DNA of 42,524 nt from contig JAEZTL010000043.1 of the NCBI GenBank assembly GCA_023421395.1, positions 1-42,524 on the forward strand, read 5' to 3'. Positions within the stretch are counted from its first letter, which is position 1. Every line of letters begins with the position of its first letter. Positions 33,672-42,364 of this stretch are shown here, in pieces. The notes below the pieces were generated by a model, which was not told where the DNA came from, did no database searches, and saw only the letters and a list, made by a program, of their open reading frames with translations. Source of the stretch: Bacillota bacterium (GTDB lineage: Bacteria; Bacillota; Clostridia; Christensenellales; Aristaeellaceae). Made by a program: the position numbers and the translations under genes.

Positions 33672-35651
33672 GTGGAAGGCGAAATGCGCCGTCTGGTGGA
33701 CCGGCTGAATGAAACCGGCTATCAGTATTATACGCTGAGCGAACCGTCCATCTCCGACAGGGAATGGGATGAGATGTATGACCATCTGACGCGTCTGGAG
33801 GGTGAGACCGGCGTCACGCTGCCGGATTCCCCCACCCGGCGCGTGGGCAGCCGGCCGCTCTCCGGCTTTGCCGAGCACCGGCACCTGGCGCGGCTGTGGT
33901 CGATGGACAAGGCGCAGTCGGTTTCAGCGGTGCGCGAATGGGCGCAGCGCGCGGAGAAGCTGCGCCAGGCGGCGAACGCGGCGGGCGCAAGCCTGCCGCC
34001 CCTTGCCTTTGTGGTGGAGCACAAGTTCGACGGTCTGACCGTCAACCTGACATATGAAAACGGCCGCCTGGTGCAGGCCGCCACCCGGGGAAACGGCGAA
34101 GTGGGCGAGGGCATCCTGCCTCAGGTGATGACCATCCGCGCGGTGCCCCTTTCCATCCCCTTTCCGGGGCGCATTGAGGTGCATGGCGAAGGCTTCATGC
34201 GCCTTTCCACCTTCGACGCCTACAACAGAACCGCCGCCGAGCCGCTGAAGAGCCCCCGGAACGCAGCCGCCGGCGCGCTTCGCAATCTCGATCCCGCCGT
34301 CACCGCCTCCCGCAGGTTGGACGCCCGCTTTTACAACGTGGGCTATATCGAAGGCCGCTCGTTCCGCGATCAGGAGGAGATGCTCGGCTTTCTCCGGGAA
34401 AACCGCTTCCCGGTGTCGGCCTGCGAGATTATGGCCGGCTCCATCGACGAGACGATTGCCGCCGTGGAGGAGATCGAGGCAGACCGGGGCGGCCTGGACT
34501 ACCTGATCGACGGCGCTGTGATCAAAATCCGCGACTTCGCCACCCGCGACGCCCTGGGCTATACCGACAAGTTCCCCCGCTGGGCCGTGGCCTACAAGTT
34601 TGAAGCGGAGGAGGTCACCGCCACGCTGGAAAACGTCACCTGGGAATTGGGCCGAACCGGCAAGCTCACGCCGCTGGCCCACGTGTCGCCGGTAGCGCTC
34701 GCAGGCGCGACGGTCAAGCGAGCCACGCTCAACAACTTCGGCGACATTCAAAGAAAGCGGGTCCGGCTGGGCGCGAAGGTGTGGATCCGCCGCTCCAACG
34801 AGGTGATTCCGGAGATCATGGGCCGCGTGGAGGAATACGTGCCCGGCGAGCGCGACATTCTGCCGCCGGAAAGGTGCCCCGCCTGCGGCACACCGGTCAC
34901 GGAAAAGGGCGCGAACCTCTTCTGTCCCAACCGTCGCTGCCCGCCGCAGGTGGTGGCGCGCCTTTCCCACTTTGCCAGCCGGGACGCGCTGGACATCGAG
35001 ACGCTGTCCGACAAGACCTGCGCGCTTCTCCACGAGGCGCTGGGCGTTTCTGAGCCCGCGGACCTATACCGGCTCACCGCGGAACAGCTGACGGCCCTTG
35101 ACCGCTTCGGCCCCAAGAAGGCGCAAAATCTGATCGACGCCCTCGCCGCCAGCAGGCATCCGCCGCTGGACAGCTTCCTCTACGCCGTGGGCATCCCCAA
35201 CGTGGGCCGCAAGACCGCGCGGGATCTGGCGGCGCGCTTCGGATCGATGGAGGCCCTCGCCGCCGCGAACGCCGAAGCGCTCACCGCCGTCGCCGAGGTG
35301 GGCCCCATCGTTGCCCAGAGCATCACGGACTTCTTCGCCGACCGCGACAATGCCCGGATGCTTGAAGAACTCTATCGCGCGGGCATCGTACCAGCCGCCC
35401 CCGCCGAGCCGAAGAGCGGCCCCTTCTCCGGCATGACGGTGGTGTTGACCGGCACCCTCTCCTCCATGACGCGGGGCGAGGCCGAGAAGCTGATCGAATC
35501 GCTGGGCGGCGCCGCCGCCTCGTCGGTTTCGAAAAAGACCAGTCTCGTGGTCTACGGCGAGGCCGCCGGCTCCAAGCTGGAAAAGGCCCGGGCGCTGGGC
35601 GTGCGGACGGCGGACGAGGATCAATTTCTCACAATGATTCGATCAAATTAA
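33672..35651 (+). CDS. ligA: NAD-dependent DNA ligase
   Basis: 659 residues. Seals nicks using NAD. The order is Ia domain (YYTLSEPSISDREWDEM), adenylation domain with the KxDG motif EHKFDG (Lys118), SPRNAAAGALRNLDP, OB fold, zinc finger (CPACG...CPNRRCP), helix-hairpin-helix repeats and a C-terminal BRCT domain (about 582-659). Three conserved spots are unusual: RLWSMDKAQS where PMLSLDNAFS is common, TRGNGEVGEG for TRGDGxxGED, and EVHGEG for EVRGEV. The start is GTG at 33672, chosen because GAGGAGGG lies nine bases upstream; ATG at 33684 is the alternative. Confidence 0.93.
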   Translation: MEGEMRRLVDRLNETGYQYYTLSEPSISDREWDEMYDHLTRLEGETGVTLPDSPTRRVGSRPLSGFAEHRHLARLWSMDKAQSVSAVREWAQRAEKLRQAANAAGASLPPLAFVVEHKFDGLTVNLTYENGRLVQAATRGNGEVGEGILPQVMTIRAVPLSIPFPGRIEVHGEGFMRLSTFDAYNRTAAEPLKSPRNAAAGALRNLDPAVTASRRLDARFYNVGYIEGRSFRDQEEMLGFLRENRFPVSACEIMAGSIDETIAAVEEIEADRGGLDYLIDGAVIKIRDFATRDALGYTDKFPRWAVAYKFEAEEVTATLENVTWELGRTGKLTPLAHVSPVALAGATVKRATLNNFGDIQRKRVRLGAKVWIRRSNEVIPEIMGRVEEYVPGERDILPPERCPACGTPVTEKGANLFCPNRRCPPQVVARLSHFASRDALDIETLSDKTCALLHEALGVSEPADLYRLTAEQLTALDRFGPKKAQNLIDALAASRHPPLDSFLYAVGIPNVGRKTARDLAARFGSMEALAAANAEALTAVAEVGPIVAQSITDFFADRDNARMLEELYRAGIVPAAPAEPKSGPFSGMTVVLTGTLSSMTRGEAEKLIESLGGAAASSVSKKTSLVVYGEAAGSKLEKARALGVRTADEDQFLTMIRSN

Positions 35652-35672
35652 CGCGCAGCCCCGGGATTTTTG

Positions 35673-35681
35673 TGGTATACT
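35673..35681 (+). promoter_or_regulatory. Extended -10 promoter of the yicC operon
   Basis: TGG followed by TATACT (35676-35681), 32 bp before the yicC ATG and 25 bp after the ligA stop; no clear -35 box. Confidence 0.55.
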
Positions 35682-35713
35682 ATTGGGATGATACCCGCAG
35701 CGGAGGAATGTTC

Positions 35714-36583
35714 ATGAACAGCATGACCGGGTACGGGCGCGGCGCCATTGAGCGCGACGGGCGCCAGCTGACCCTCGAAATCCGTTCGGTCAACCATCGG
35801 TTTCTGGATCTGAGCCTGCGCCTACCCCGCTGCCTGGGTTTTTGCGAGCAGGCAATCCGGGAGCGCATCGGAAAGAAGCTGTCCCGCGGCCATGCGGACG
35901 TGTTCGCCACCTATAAAAACCTCCGGGACGATTCCCGCACCGCGGTGATCGACCCGGCGCTCCTCACCGCTTACCTGGCCGCGCTAAACGAGATCGCCGA
36001 AAAATCCGGCCTTCCGGACGACCGCAGCGTGATGCGCGTGGCCGCCATGCGGGACCTGATCGTGGTGACGGAGGCGGAGGAGGACCCGGAGGCGCTGATG
36101 GCGCTGACGATGGACGCGCTGGACCTTGCGCTTTCTGACCTCTCCGCCATGCGGGCGAAGGAGGGCGCGGCGATGGCGCGGGACATGGCCGGCCGCATCG
36201 ATGCCCTTGAGGCGTTGACCGAAAAGATCGAGGCGCGCTACCCGCAGGCGCTGGACGAATACGCCTCGCGCCTTCGCGCCCGGATTGAGGAACTTGTGGA
36301 GAGCTGCGACGAGCAGCGCCTCCTGCAAGAAGTGGCCATCATGGCCGACCGCAGCGCCATCGCGGAGGAAACGGTGCGGCTCCGAAGCCATTTTTCGCAG
36401 ATTCGCGGCATGCTGGCCTCTCCCGAGCCCGTGGGCCGCAAGCTGGATTTCATCGTGCAGGAGCTCAACCGCGAGGTCAACACCATCTCATCCAAATCAC
36501 AGGACATCCCGATCACGCAGCTGGTGGTGCTGGCAAAGTCCGAAATCGAAAAGCTGCGCGAACAGGTACAAAACGTCGAATGA
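35714..36583 (+). CDS. yicC: YicC/YloC-family endoribonuclease
   Basis: 289 residues. The N-terminal YicC domain starts MNSMTGYGRG and includes RSVNHRFLDLSLRLPR; the C-terminal DUF1732 domain includes GRKLDFIVQELNREVNTISSKSQD. Members of this family are endoribonucleases acting on structured RNA. GGAGG at 35702-35706 sets the ATG at 35714 rather than 35708. First gene of the housekeeping operon that runs through fmt; gmk follows after 12 bp. Confidence 0.92.
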   Translation: MNSMTGYGRGAIERDGRQLTLEIRSVNHRFLDLSLRLPRCLGFCEQAIRERIGKKLSRGHADVFATYKNLRDDSRTAVIDPALLTAYLAALNEIAEKSGLPDDRSVMRVAAMRDLIVVTEAEEDPEALMALTMDALDLALSDLSAMRAKEGAAMARDMAGRIDALEALTEKIEARYPQALDEYASRLRARIEELVESCDEQRLLQEVAIMADRSAIAEETVRLRSHFSQIRGMLASPEPVGRKLDFIVQELNREVNTISSKSQDIPITQLVVLAKSEIEKLREQVQNVE

Positions 36584-36595
36584 GGTGCGATACGA

Positions 36596-37264
36596 ATGCC
36601 TAAACCCGGGAAGCTGTTCGTCGTCTCCGGCCCGTCCGGCGTCGGCAAGGGTACGATCTGCCGCCTGTTTACCTCCAAGAGACCGGACGTCTGGATGAGC
36701 GTCAGCTGCGCCACCCGGGCGCCCCGGCCAGGCGAAGCGGAGGGCGTGCACTACTTCTTCGTCTCGGACGCGGAATTTGACCGGATGATCGCGGAAAAAG
36801 GCTTCCTGGAGTACGCCAATGTGCACGGCAACCGCTACGGCACGCCCCGCGCCGCCGTAGAGAAAAAGCTCTCCGAGGGCAGGGACGTGATTCTGGAGAT
36901 CGATGTGCAGGGCGCCAATCAGGCCATGGCGTGCTACCCGGACATTCACGGCATCTTCGTGCTTCCGCCCTCCCGTGAGGAACTGCTCCGTCGGCTGATC
37001 GTGCGCGGCAGCGAAAACGCCGAGCAGATCTGCCGCAGGCTCCGCAACGTCCCCGGCGAACTGACGCGGGGCGAAAGCTACCCGTCGCTGCTGCTCAACG
37101 ACAATAAGGCCGCCGCCGCCCAGCGGCTGGGCGACATCATCGACGGCCGGTTCGTCACCACGGATGCCGACCGCGCGCTGCTCACGGAACTCGAACGGCA
37201 ATTTGCGGCCGAGCCGGTCACCCCGGAATCGGTCGAGGCATTGATTCGGAAATATAGGAGGTAA
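36596..37264 (+). CDS. gmk: Guanylate kinase
   Basis: 222 residues. ATP-dependent phosphorylation of GMP to GDP. P-loop SGPSGVGKGT (11-20), GMP-binding SVSCATRAPRPGE and GVHYFFVS, then ILEIDVQGANQA. GAGGTG precedes the ATG. In most Firmicutes a small remA gene lies between yicC and gmk; here the gap is 12 bp and holds no gene. rpoZ follows after 6 bp. Confidence 0.95.
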   Translation: MPKPGKLFVVSGPSGVGKGTICRLFTSKRPDVWMSVSCATRAPRPGEAEGVHYFFVSDAEFDRMIAEKGFLEYANVHGNRYGTPRAAVEKKLSEGRDVILEIDVQGANQAMACYPDIHGIFVLPPSREELLRRLIVRGSENAEQICRRLRNVPGELTRGESYPSLLLNDNKAAAAQRLGDIIDGRFVTTDADRALLTELERQFAAEPVTPESVEALIRKYRR

Positions 37265-37270
37265 TCCCAT

Positions 37271-37483
37271 ATGATGATCGAACCGCCCATCGGAGAACTG
37301 CTGGAAAAGGTGGACTGCCGCTACACGCTGGCGGTGGAGGCCTCGAAGCGCGCGCGGGAAATCATTGCCGGCGCGCAGCCGCTGATTGAAACCAAGGAGG
37401 TCAAGCCCCTCTCCATCGCCATCGAGGAGATCAACCGCGGCCTGATCTCTTATACCCGTGAACCGGAGGAGGAGAACCGCTGA
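37271..37483 (+). CDS. rpoZ: RNA polymerase omega subunit
   Basis: 70 residues. Small subunit that helps RNA polymerase assembly. MIEPPIGELLEKVDCRYTL and ASKRAREI match the conserved omega N-terminal helices; KPLSIAIEEINRGLI is the C-terminal segment. AGGAGG ends nine bases before the ATG. Its TGA shares one base with the coaBC ATG. Confidence 0.92.
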   Translation: MMIEPPIGELLEKVDCRYTLAVEASKRAREIIAGAQPLIETKEVKPLSIAIEEINRGLISYTREPEEENR

Positions 37484-38679
37484 TGCTGGTGGGTGTTCGC
37501 GTCGCGCTGGGCGTATCCGGCGGTATCGCCGCCTACAAGGCCTGCGAGCTGACCAGCCTTCTGAGGAAGGCGGGCGCGGAAGTTCGTGTGGTCATGACCC
37601 AAAGCGCGCGCGAATTCGTGTCCCCGATGACCTTTGAAACCCTGAGCGGCAACCGCGCCTCGGTGGACATGTTTGACCACGCCTGGGAAATCGAGCACAT
37701 CTCGCTGGCGAAGTGGGCGGACATTCTGCTGATCGCGCCGGCCACCGCCAATACCCTGGCCAAGATCGCGGGTGGCATAGCGGACGATCTCCTGTCCACC
37801 GTCGCCATCGCCAGTCCCGTGCCCATCGCCGTCGCGCCCGCGATGAATACCGCCATGTGGTTCAGCCCCGCCAATCAGGCGAACATGGCGCTGCTTCGCG
37901 AGCGCGGCGTTCGCGTCATCGGGCCGGAGTCTGGCCTTCTGGCCTGCGGCGACGACGACGTGGGCCGCATGACCATGCCGAGGGACATCCTGGAGGCGCT
38001 TGAGAAGATCATGCGGCCGCTCCGGGACTTTACGGGCAAGCGCGTGCTGGTCACCGCCGGTCCCACGCGGGAGGCCGTCGATCCGGTGCGCTTTCTTACC
38101 AACCGCTCCAGCGGCCGCATGGGCTACGCGCTGGCGGAGGCCGCGCGGGACCGCGGCGCGGCGGTGACGCTGGTGTCCGGTCCGGTTTCCATCGCGCCGC
38201 CCGCGGGCGTTCAACTGGTGAAGGTGGAGACTACGCGGGACCTGTATGATGCCGTCGTGCCCCGTGCGGCAGATTTCGACGTGATCGTCCAGGCCGCCGC
38301 CCCGGCCGACTACCGGATCGAGCACTACTCCGGGGAAAAACTCAAGAAAAGCGGTGAATCGCTGACGCTGACCTTCGTCGAAAACCCGGACGTGGCGAAG
38401 GCGCTGGGCGAAAAAAAACGGCCCGGCCAGGTGCTGGTGGCTTTCGCCGCCGAAACCGGCGGCGGGCTCGCAAACGCCCGGGAGAAGCGGCTGAAAAAGA
38501 ACGCCGACCTGATCGTGCTCAACGACGTATCGCAGAGCGGCGCGGGCTTTGACGTGGACACCAACATCGTCACACTGATCGATTCCCGGGGCGAGGAGGC
38601 GCTGCCGCAGCTTGCAAAGCGCGATGTGGCGGACCGTATCCTGTCCCGCGCGCTTACGTTATGCGGTACTGCCGGGTAA
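37483..38679 (+). CDS. coaBC: Bifunctional phosphopantothenoylcysteine decarboxylase / phosphopantothenate-cysteine ligase
   Basis: 398 residues. Two consecutive steps of CoA synthesis. The N-terminal CoaC flavoprotein has GVSGGIAAYKACEL, catalytic His72 (EHISLAKWAD), Asn122 in PAMNTAMW and Cys155 in LLACGDDDVGRM, all at the E. coli positions minus three. The C-terminal CoaB has GPTREAVDPVRFLTNRSSG and KLKKSGESLTL. It connects with coaE at 19367. The final 19 bases overlap priA. Confidence 0.96.
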   Translation: MLVGVRVALGVSGGIAAYKACELTSLLRKAGAEVRVVMTQSAREFVSPMTFETLSGNRASVDMFDHAWEIEHISLAKWADILLIAPATANTLAKIAGGIADDLLSTVAIASPVPIAVAPAMNTAMWFSPANQANMALLRERGVRVIGPESGLLACGDDDVGRMTMPRDILEALEKIMRPLRDFTGKRVLVTAGPTREAVDPVRFLTNRSSGRMGYALAEAARDRGAAVTLVSGPVSIAPPAGVQLVKVETTRDLYDAVVPRAADFDVIVQAAAPADYRIEHYSGEKLKKSGESLTLTFVENPDVAKALGEKKRPGQVLVAFAAETGGGLANAREKRLKKNADLIVLNDVSQSGAGFDVDTNIVTLIDSRGEEALPQLAKRDVADRILSRALTLCGTAG

Positions 38680-40886
38680 TCGTCGACCTCGCGGCGGATG
38701 ATGTGGACAGGCTCTTTACGTACCGCCTGCCCGAGGGCATGACCCTCTCTCCCGGCCAGCGGGTTTTGGTGCCCTTTGGGCCGAGACGCCTTGAGGGCTG
38801 GGTCATCGAGTTGACCGACGCCGCCGACATTGAGGAAGAGAAGATCAAGTCCGTCGTCCGTCCCATCGAGGACTATCCGCTGCTGCTGCCCGCCATGATC
38901 GATCTGGCCAAGTGGCTCAAATCCACCTGCCATTCGACGATGGCGTCGGCGCTCCGGCTCATGATCCCCTCGCAACTCCGGGGCGATCGCGTGCGGGAAA
39001 AGACCGTCCGCACCGCGCGGCTTCTGATCGAGGGCGCGGCGGTGGACGAAGCCGTCTCCGCCCGCGCGCGCGCGAAGCGGCAGGTGGAGGCCATCCGGGG
39101 GCTTACGGACGGCCCGCGGCCCGCGTCGGCGTTTGATCCCGCCGCGCTGAAGGCGCTTCAAAAGGCGGGCATCGTCGAATTGACCGAGGTCGAAACGCTG
39201 CGCACGCCCTACCGCGCGTCGGACGGCGCCCGCGCCCAGGCCCCGGAACTGACCGTTGCCCAAAGGAGCGCCGCCGAGCGCATCGTGGCCGCGATGGATG
39301 GCGGCGGCGGGCGCTTTCTGCTCCTGGGCGTCACCGGCAGCGGCAAGACGGAGGTCTACATCCGCGCGGTGAAGCACGCGCTCTCCACAGGCAGGACCGC
39401 CATCGTGCTGGTGCCGGAGATCGCGCTGACGCCGCAGATGGTGGACTGGTTCCGCGCCCGCTTCGGAACCGACGCGGCGGTCATGCATTCCTCCCTCTCC
39501 CCCGGCGAGCGCTACGACGAGTGGCGTAGGCTTCGCACCGGTCGCGCAAAGGTGGCCATCGGCCCCAGGTCCGCGGTGTTTGCGCCGCTTGAGAACCTGG
39601 GCCTCATCGTCGTGGATGAGGAGCACGAGCACACCTATCAGTCCGACCGTCACCCATGCTACGACGCGAGGGACGTGGCCCGCTTCCGCTGCCGCCAAAC
39701 CGGGGCGGCGCTGGTTCTGGGCAGCGCGACGCCCTCCATCGCCAGCTTCATGCGCACGAGGCCGGGCGTCAGGCCCGAAAACGCGCTGGAACTGATCGAC
39801 CTGCCTGATCGCATTCCCGGAAGCCGCCTGCCCGACGTCGAGATCGTCGACATGAGCAAGGAATTCGCGCTGGGCAACCGCTCGATCTTCTCGGCGAAGC
39901 TGCAGGACGCCATGAGCGACTGCCTCGCCCGGGGCCATCAGGCGATCCTGTTTCTGAACCGCCGCGGCTACGCCACCTTTGTCAGCTGCCGCGCCTGCGG
40001 ACATGTGGAGAAGTGCGACGCCTGCGACGTATCGATGACCTTTCATCAGGCGGACGGCCTGATGCGCTGCCACTACTGCGGCGCGACGCGCCGCTCCCCC
40101 GAAAAGTGCCCCGCCTGCGGCAGTTCTTCGATCCGTTTTTTCGGCGCGGGAACCCAGAAAATCGCCGAGGAGGCGCAGAAGCTGTTCCGGGACGCGAGAC
40201 TTTTGCGCATGGACATGGACACCACCCGGGGGCGCGACGCCCACGAAAAGCTGCTCTCCTCCTTCCGAAGGGGTGAGGCCGACCTCCTGATCGGCACCCA
40301 GATGATCGCCAAGGGGCTGGACTTCCCCAACGTCACGCTGGTGGGCGTCATCGCCGCCGACATGGCGCTGAACTTGCCGGACTACCGCGCCGCGGAGCGC
40401 ACTTTCCAACTGGTCACCCAGGTCTCCGGCCGCGCGGGCCGCGCGAAACACCCCGGCCGCGTAATCGTGCAGACTTACCAGCCCGATCACTACGCGATCA
40501 AGCTCGCCGCCCGGCAGGACTACCGCGCCTTCTACGAGCACGAGGCGAAACTGCGCCGCCGAGCGCTGTACCCACCCTTTACAGTGCTCACCCGCCTGGT
40601 GGTTACCGCAAAGGACGAAGCCGCCGCTCGGGAGACTGCGCTTCGGCTGGACGCGGAATTGGCCGAGTGGCTGACGGAAACCGGCCTGGAGAAGGGCGTA
40701 CTGTATCGACACGCCCGGGAGGCGGCGATCAAACTGCTCCGCGGCGAGTGCCGGTGGCAGGTGTTTTTGAAGCTCTTCGTCCCCGGCCCGGTGGACGAAA
40801 TTCTTGAGAAAATGCGTTCTGTTTCGCTCAACCCGCCCGAGGGCGTGGCCGTCGAACTGGAAATCAACCCCTCCAGCATGATATAA
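38661..40886 (+). CDS. priA: Primosomal protein N' (replication restart helicase)
   Basis: 741 residues. Restarts stalled replication forks. The N-terminal 3'-DNA-binding domain (DRLFTYRLPEGM, GQRVLVPFG) precedes the helicase with GVTGSGKTEVYI (Walker A), VVDEEHEHTYQ (DEEH) and LFLNRRGYATFVSCRACGH. The zinc-binding Cys pairs follow (CRACG, CDAC, CHYCG, CPACG), then TQMIAKGLDFPNVTLVGV. The ATG lies inside the coaBC end, with 19 bases of overlap. Confidence 0.96.
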   Translation: MRYCRVIVDLAADDVDRLFTYRLPEGMTLSPGQRVLVPFGPRRLEGWVIELTDAADIEEEKIKSVVRPIEDYPLLLPAMIDLAKWLKSTCHSTMASALRLMIPSQLRGDRVREKTVRTARLLIEGAAVDEAVSARARAKRQVEAIRGLTDGPRPASAFDPAALKALQKAGIVELTEVETLRTPYRASDGARAQAPELTVAQRSAAERIVAAMDGGGGRFLLLGVTGSGKTEVYIRAVKHALSTGRTAIVLVPEIALTPQMVDWFRARFGTDAAVMHSSLSPGERYDEWRRLRTGRAKVAIGPRSAVFAPLENLGLIVVDEEHEHTYQSDRHPCYDARDVARFRCRQTGAALVLGSATPSIASFMRTRPGVRPENALELIDLPDRIPGSRLPDVEIVDMSKEFALGNRSIFSAKLQDAMSDCLARGHQAILFLNRRGYATFVSCRACGHVEKCDACDVSMTFHQADGLMRCHYCGATRRSPEKCPACGSSSIRFFGAGTQKIAEEAQKLFRDARLLRMDMDTTRGRDAHEKLLSSFRRGEADLLIGTQMIAKGLDFPNVTLVGVIAADMALNLPDYRAAERTFQLVTQVSGRAGRAKHPGRVIVQTYQPDHYAIKLAARQDYRAFYEHEAKLRRRALYPPFTVLTRLVVTAKDEAAARETALRLDAELAEWLTETGLEKGVLYRHAREAAIKLLRGECRWQVFLKLFVPGPVDEILEKMRSVSLNPPEGVAVELEINPSSMI

Positions 40887-40911
40887 CGCGGAGGTTCTAT
40901 AGGAGGCAAAC

Positions 40912-41418
40912 ATGGCTGTTCGAAAGATTCTGCACATTGGCGACGAGACGCTGCGCCGCAAGGCTCGCCCTGTCGAGAGCTTTGACAAGCGCATTCATAC
41001 GCTTCTGGAGGACATGGCCGAAACCATGTACGCCGCCGAGGGCGCCGGACTCGCCGCGCCGCAGGTGGGCATCCTGCGCCGCGTCGTCGTGATCGACGTC
41101 GGCGAGGGCATCATCGAGCTGGTCAACCCGGAGATCGTCTCCGCGGAGGGCGAGCAGATCTGCGCGGAGGGCTGCCTGTCCATCCCCGGCCGCCGCGGCA
41201 CCGTGAAGCGCCCTACGAAGGTTCTGGTGCGCGCTCAGGACAGAAACGGCAAACCCTTTGAGATGACCGGCGAGGGCTTTCTGTCCATCGCGGTATCCCA
41301 TGAACTCGACCACCTGGACGGCGTGCTCTACGTGGACAAGATGATCGAGGATGTGACCGACAAACTGGGCGACGACGAGGAAGAGGAAGAATACGAAGAA
41401 GATAGCAGCGAGGTCTGA
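40912..41418 (+). CDS. def: Peptide deformylase
   Basis: 168 residues. Removes the formyl group from nascent proteins. The three family motifs are present: GAGLAAPQVG with Gln51, EGCLSIPG with metal ligand Cys88, and SHELDH with His130, Glu131 and His134 (QHEIDH is usual). The C terminus has a long acidic tail (DDEEEEEYEEDSSEV) beyond the catalytic fold. AGGAGG precedes the ATG; fmt starts one base after the stop. Confidence 0.96.
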   Translation: MAVRKILHIGDETLRRKARPVESFDKRIHTLLEDMAETMYAAEGAGLAAPQVGILRRVVVIDVGEGIIELVNPEIVSAEGEQICAEGCLSIPGRRGTVKRPTKVLVRAQDRNGKPFEMTGEGFLSIAVSHELDHLDGVLYVDKMIEDVTDKLGDDEEEEEYEEDSSEV

Positions 41419-41419
41419 C

Positions 41420-42364
41420 ATGCGGGTCGTATTCATGGGCACGCCCGATTTCGCGGTGCCATCGTTCAAGGCGCTGGTGGCGCACGGGTATCAAGTGATG
41501 GGCGCCTTTACGCAGCCCGACCGCCCGGCCGGGCGCGGCCACAAGCTCGCGGCCTGCCCGGTAAAAGCCGAGGCGCTCGCCGCGGGTGTTCCGGTCTTTC
41601 AGTTTGAAAAGATCCGAAGCGAGGAAGGCGTGGCGCAGCTTCAGGCGCTCTTGCCCGACGTGTGCGTGACCGCCGCCTTCGGGCAAATCCTTTCCCAGAA
41701 GGTGCTGGACATCCCGAGGATCGGCACCGTCAACGTGCACGCGTCGCTCTTGCCCGCCTATCGGGGGCCCGCGCCCATCAACTGGGTCATCGCCCGGGGC
41801 GAAACGGTGACCGGCGTCACCACCATGATGACCGACCGGGGCATCGACACCGGCGACATCCTTCTGCAGCGGGAGACCCCGATTCTGCCGGAGGAGACCG
41901 CCGGGGCGCTGACAGCGAGACTCGCCGAAATCGGCGCGGCGCTCCTCATTGAGACCCTCGGAAAAATTGAGGTCGGCACCTGCCCGCGCATTCCTCAGGA
42001 CACGGAGAAGGCGTCCTACTTCCCCATGCTGAAGCGGGAAATGGGGCTGATCGACTTTTCCATGAGCGCGGCCCGCGTCGAAAACCACGTGCGCGGCTTC
42101 AGCCCCTGGCCGGGCGCGTATGCGCTTTTGCCGGAGGGAACGCTAAAAATCCACCGGGCGCGGGCGGTGCCCTTTTCGGGTGGCGCGCGGCCGGGCGAGA
42201 TCGTCGAAGCCAGCGCCAGAAAAGGACTTCTCATCGCCTGCGGCGAAGGCGCGATCGAAGTGATCGAGATGCAGGCCCCGAATGCCAAAGCCATGACCGC
42301 GAAGGCCTATCTGACCGGAAAGAGCCTGCCAGTGGGCGGCGTATTGAATGAGGTACAACCATGA
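41420..42364 (+). CDS. fmt: Methionyl-tRNA formyltransferase
   Basis: 314 residues. Formylates initiator Met-tRNA using 10-formyl-THF, the counterpart of deformylase. MRVVFMGTPDFAVPSFKAL, the catalytic trio Asn105, His107 and Asp143 (NVHASLLPAYRGPAPINW, DRGIDTGDILL) and the C-terminal tRNA-binding domain (RGFSPWPGAYAL) are present. The stop overlaps the next ORF's ATG by four bases. Confidence 0.96.
   Translation: MRVVFMGTPDFAVPSFKALVAHGYQVMGAFTQPDRPAGRGHKLAACPVKAEALAAGVPVFQFEKIRSEEGVAQLQALLPDVCVTAAFGQILSQKVLDIPRIGTVNVHASLLPAYRGPAPINWVIARGETVTGVTTMMTDRGIDTGDILLQRETPILPEETAGALTARLAEIGAALLIETLGKIEVGTCPRIPQDTEKASYFPMLKREMGLIDFSMSAARVENHVRGFSPWPGAYALLPEGTLKIHRARAVPFSGGARPGEIVEASARKGLLIACGEGAIEVIEMQAPNAKAMTAKAYLTGKSLPVGGVLNEVQP

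Noticed and set aside
38325..40994. 889-codon open frame on the minus strand opposite coaBC and priA
   Set aside because: Both plus-strand genes here have complete family motifs; the long antisense frame is a by-product of high GC at third codon positions and shows no recognisable domain or ribosome site.
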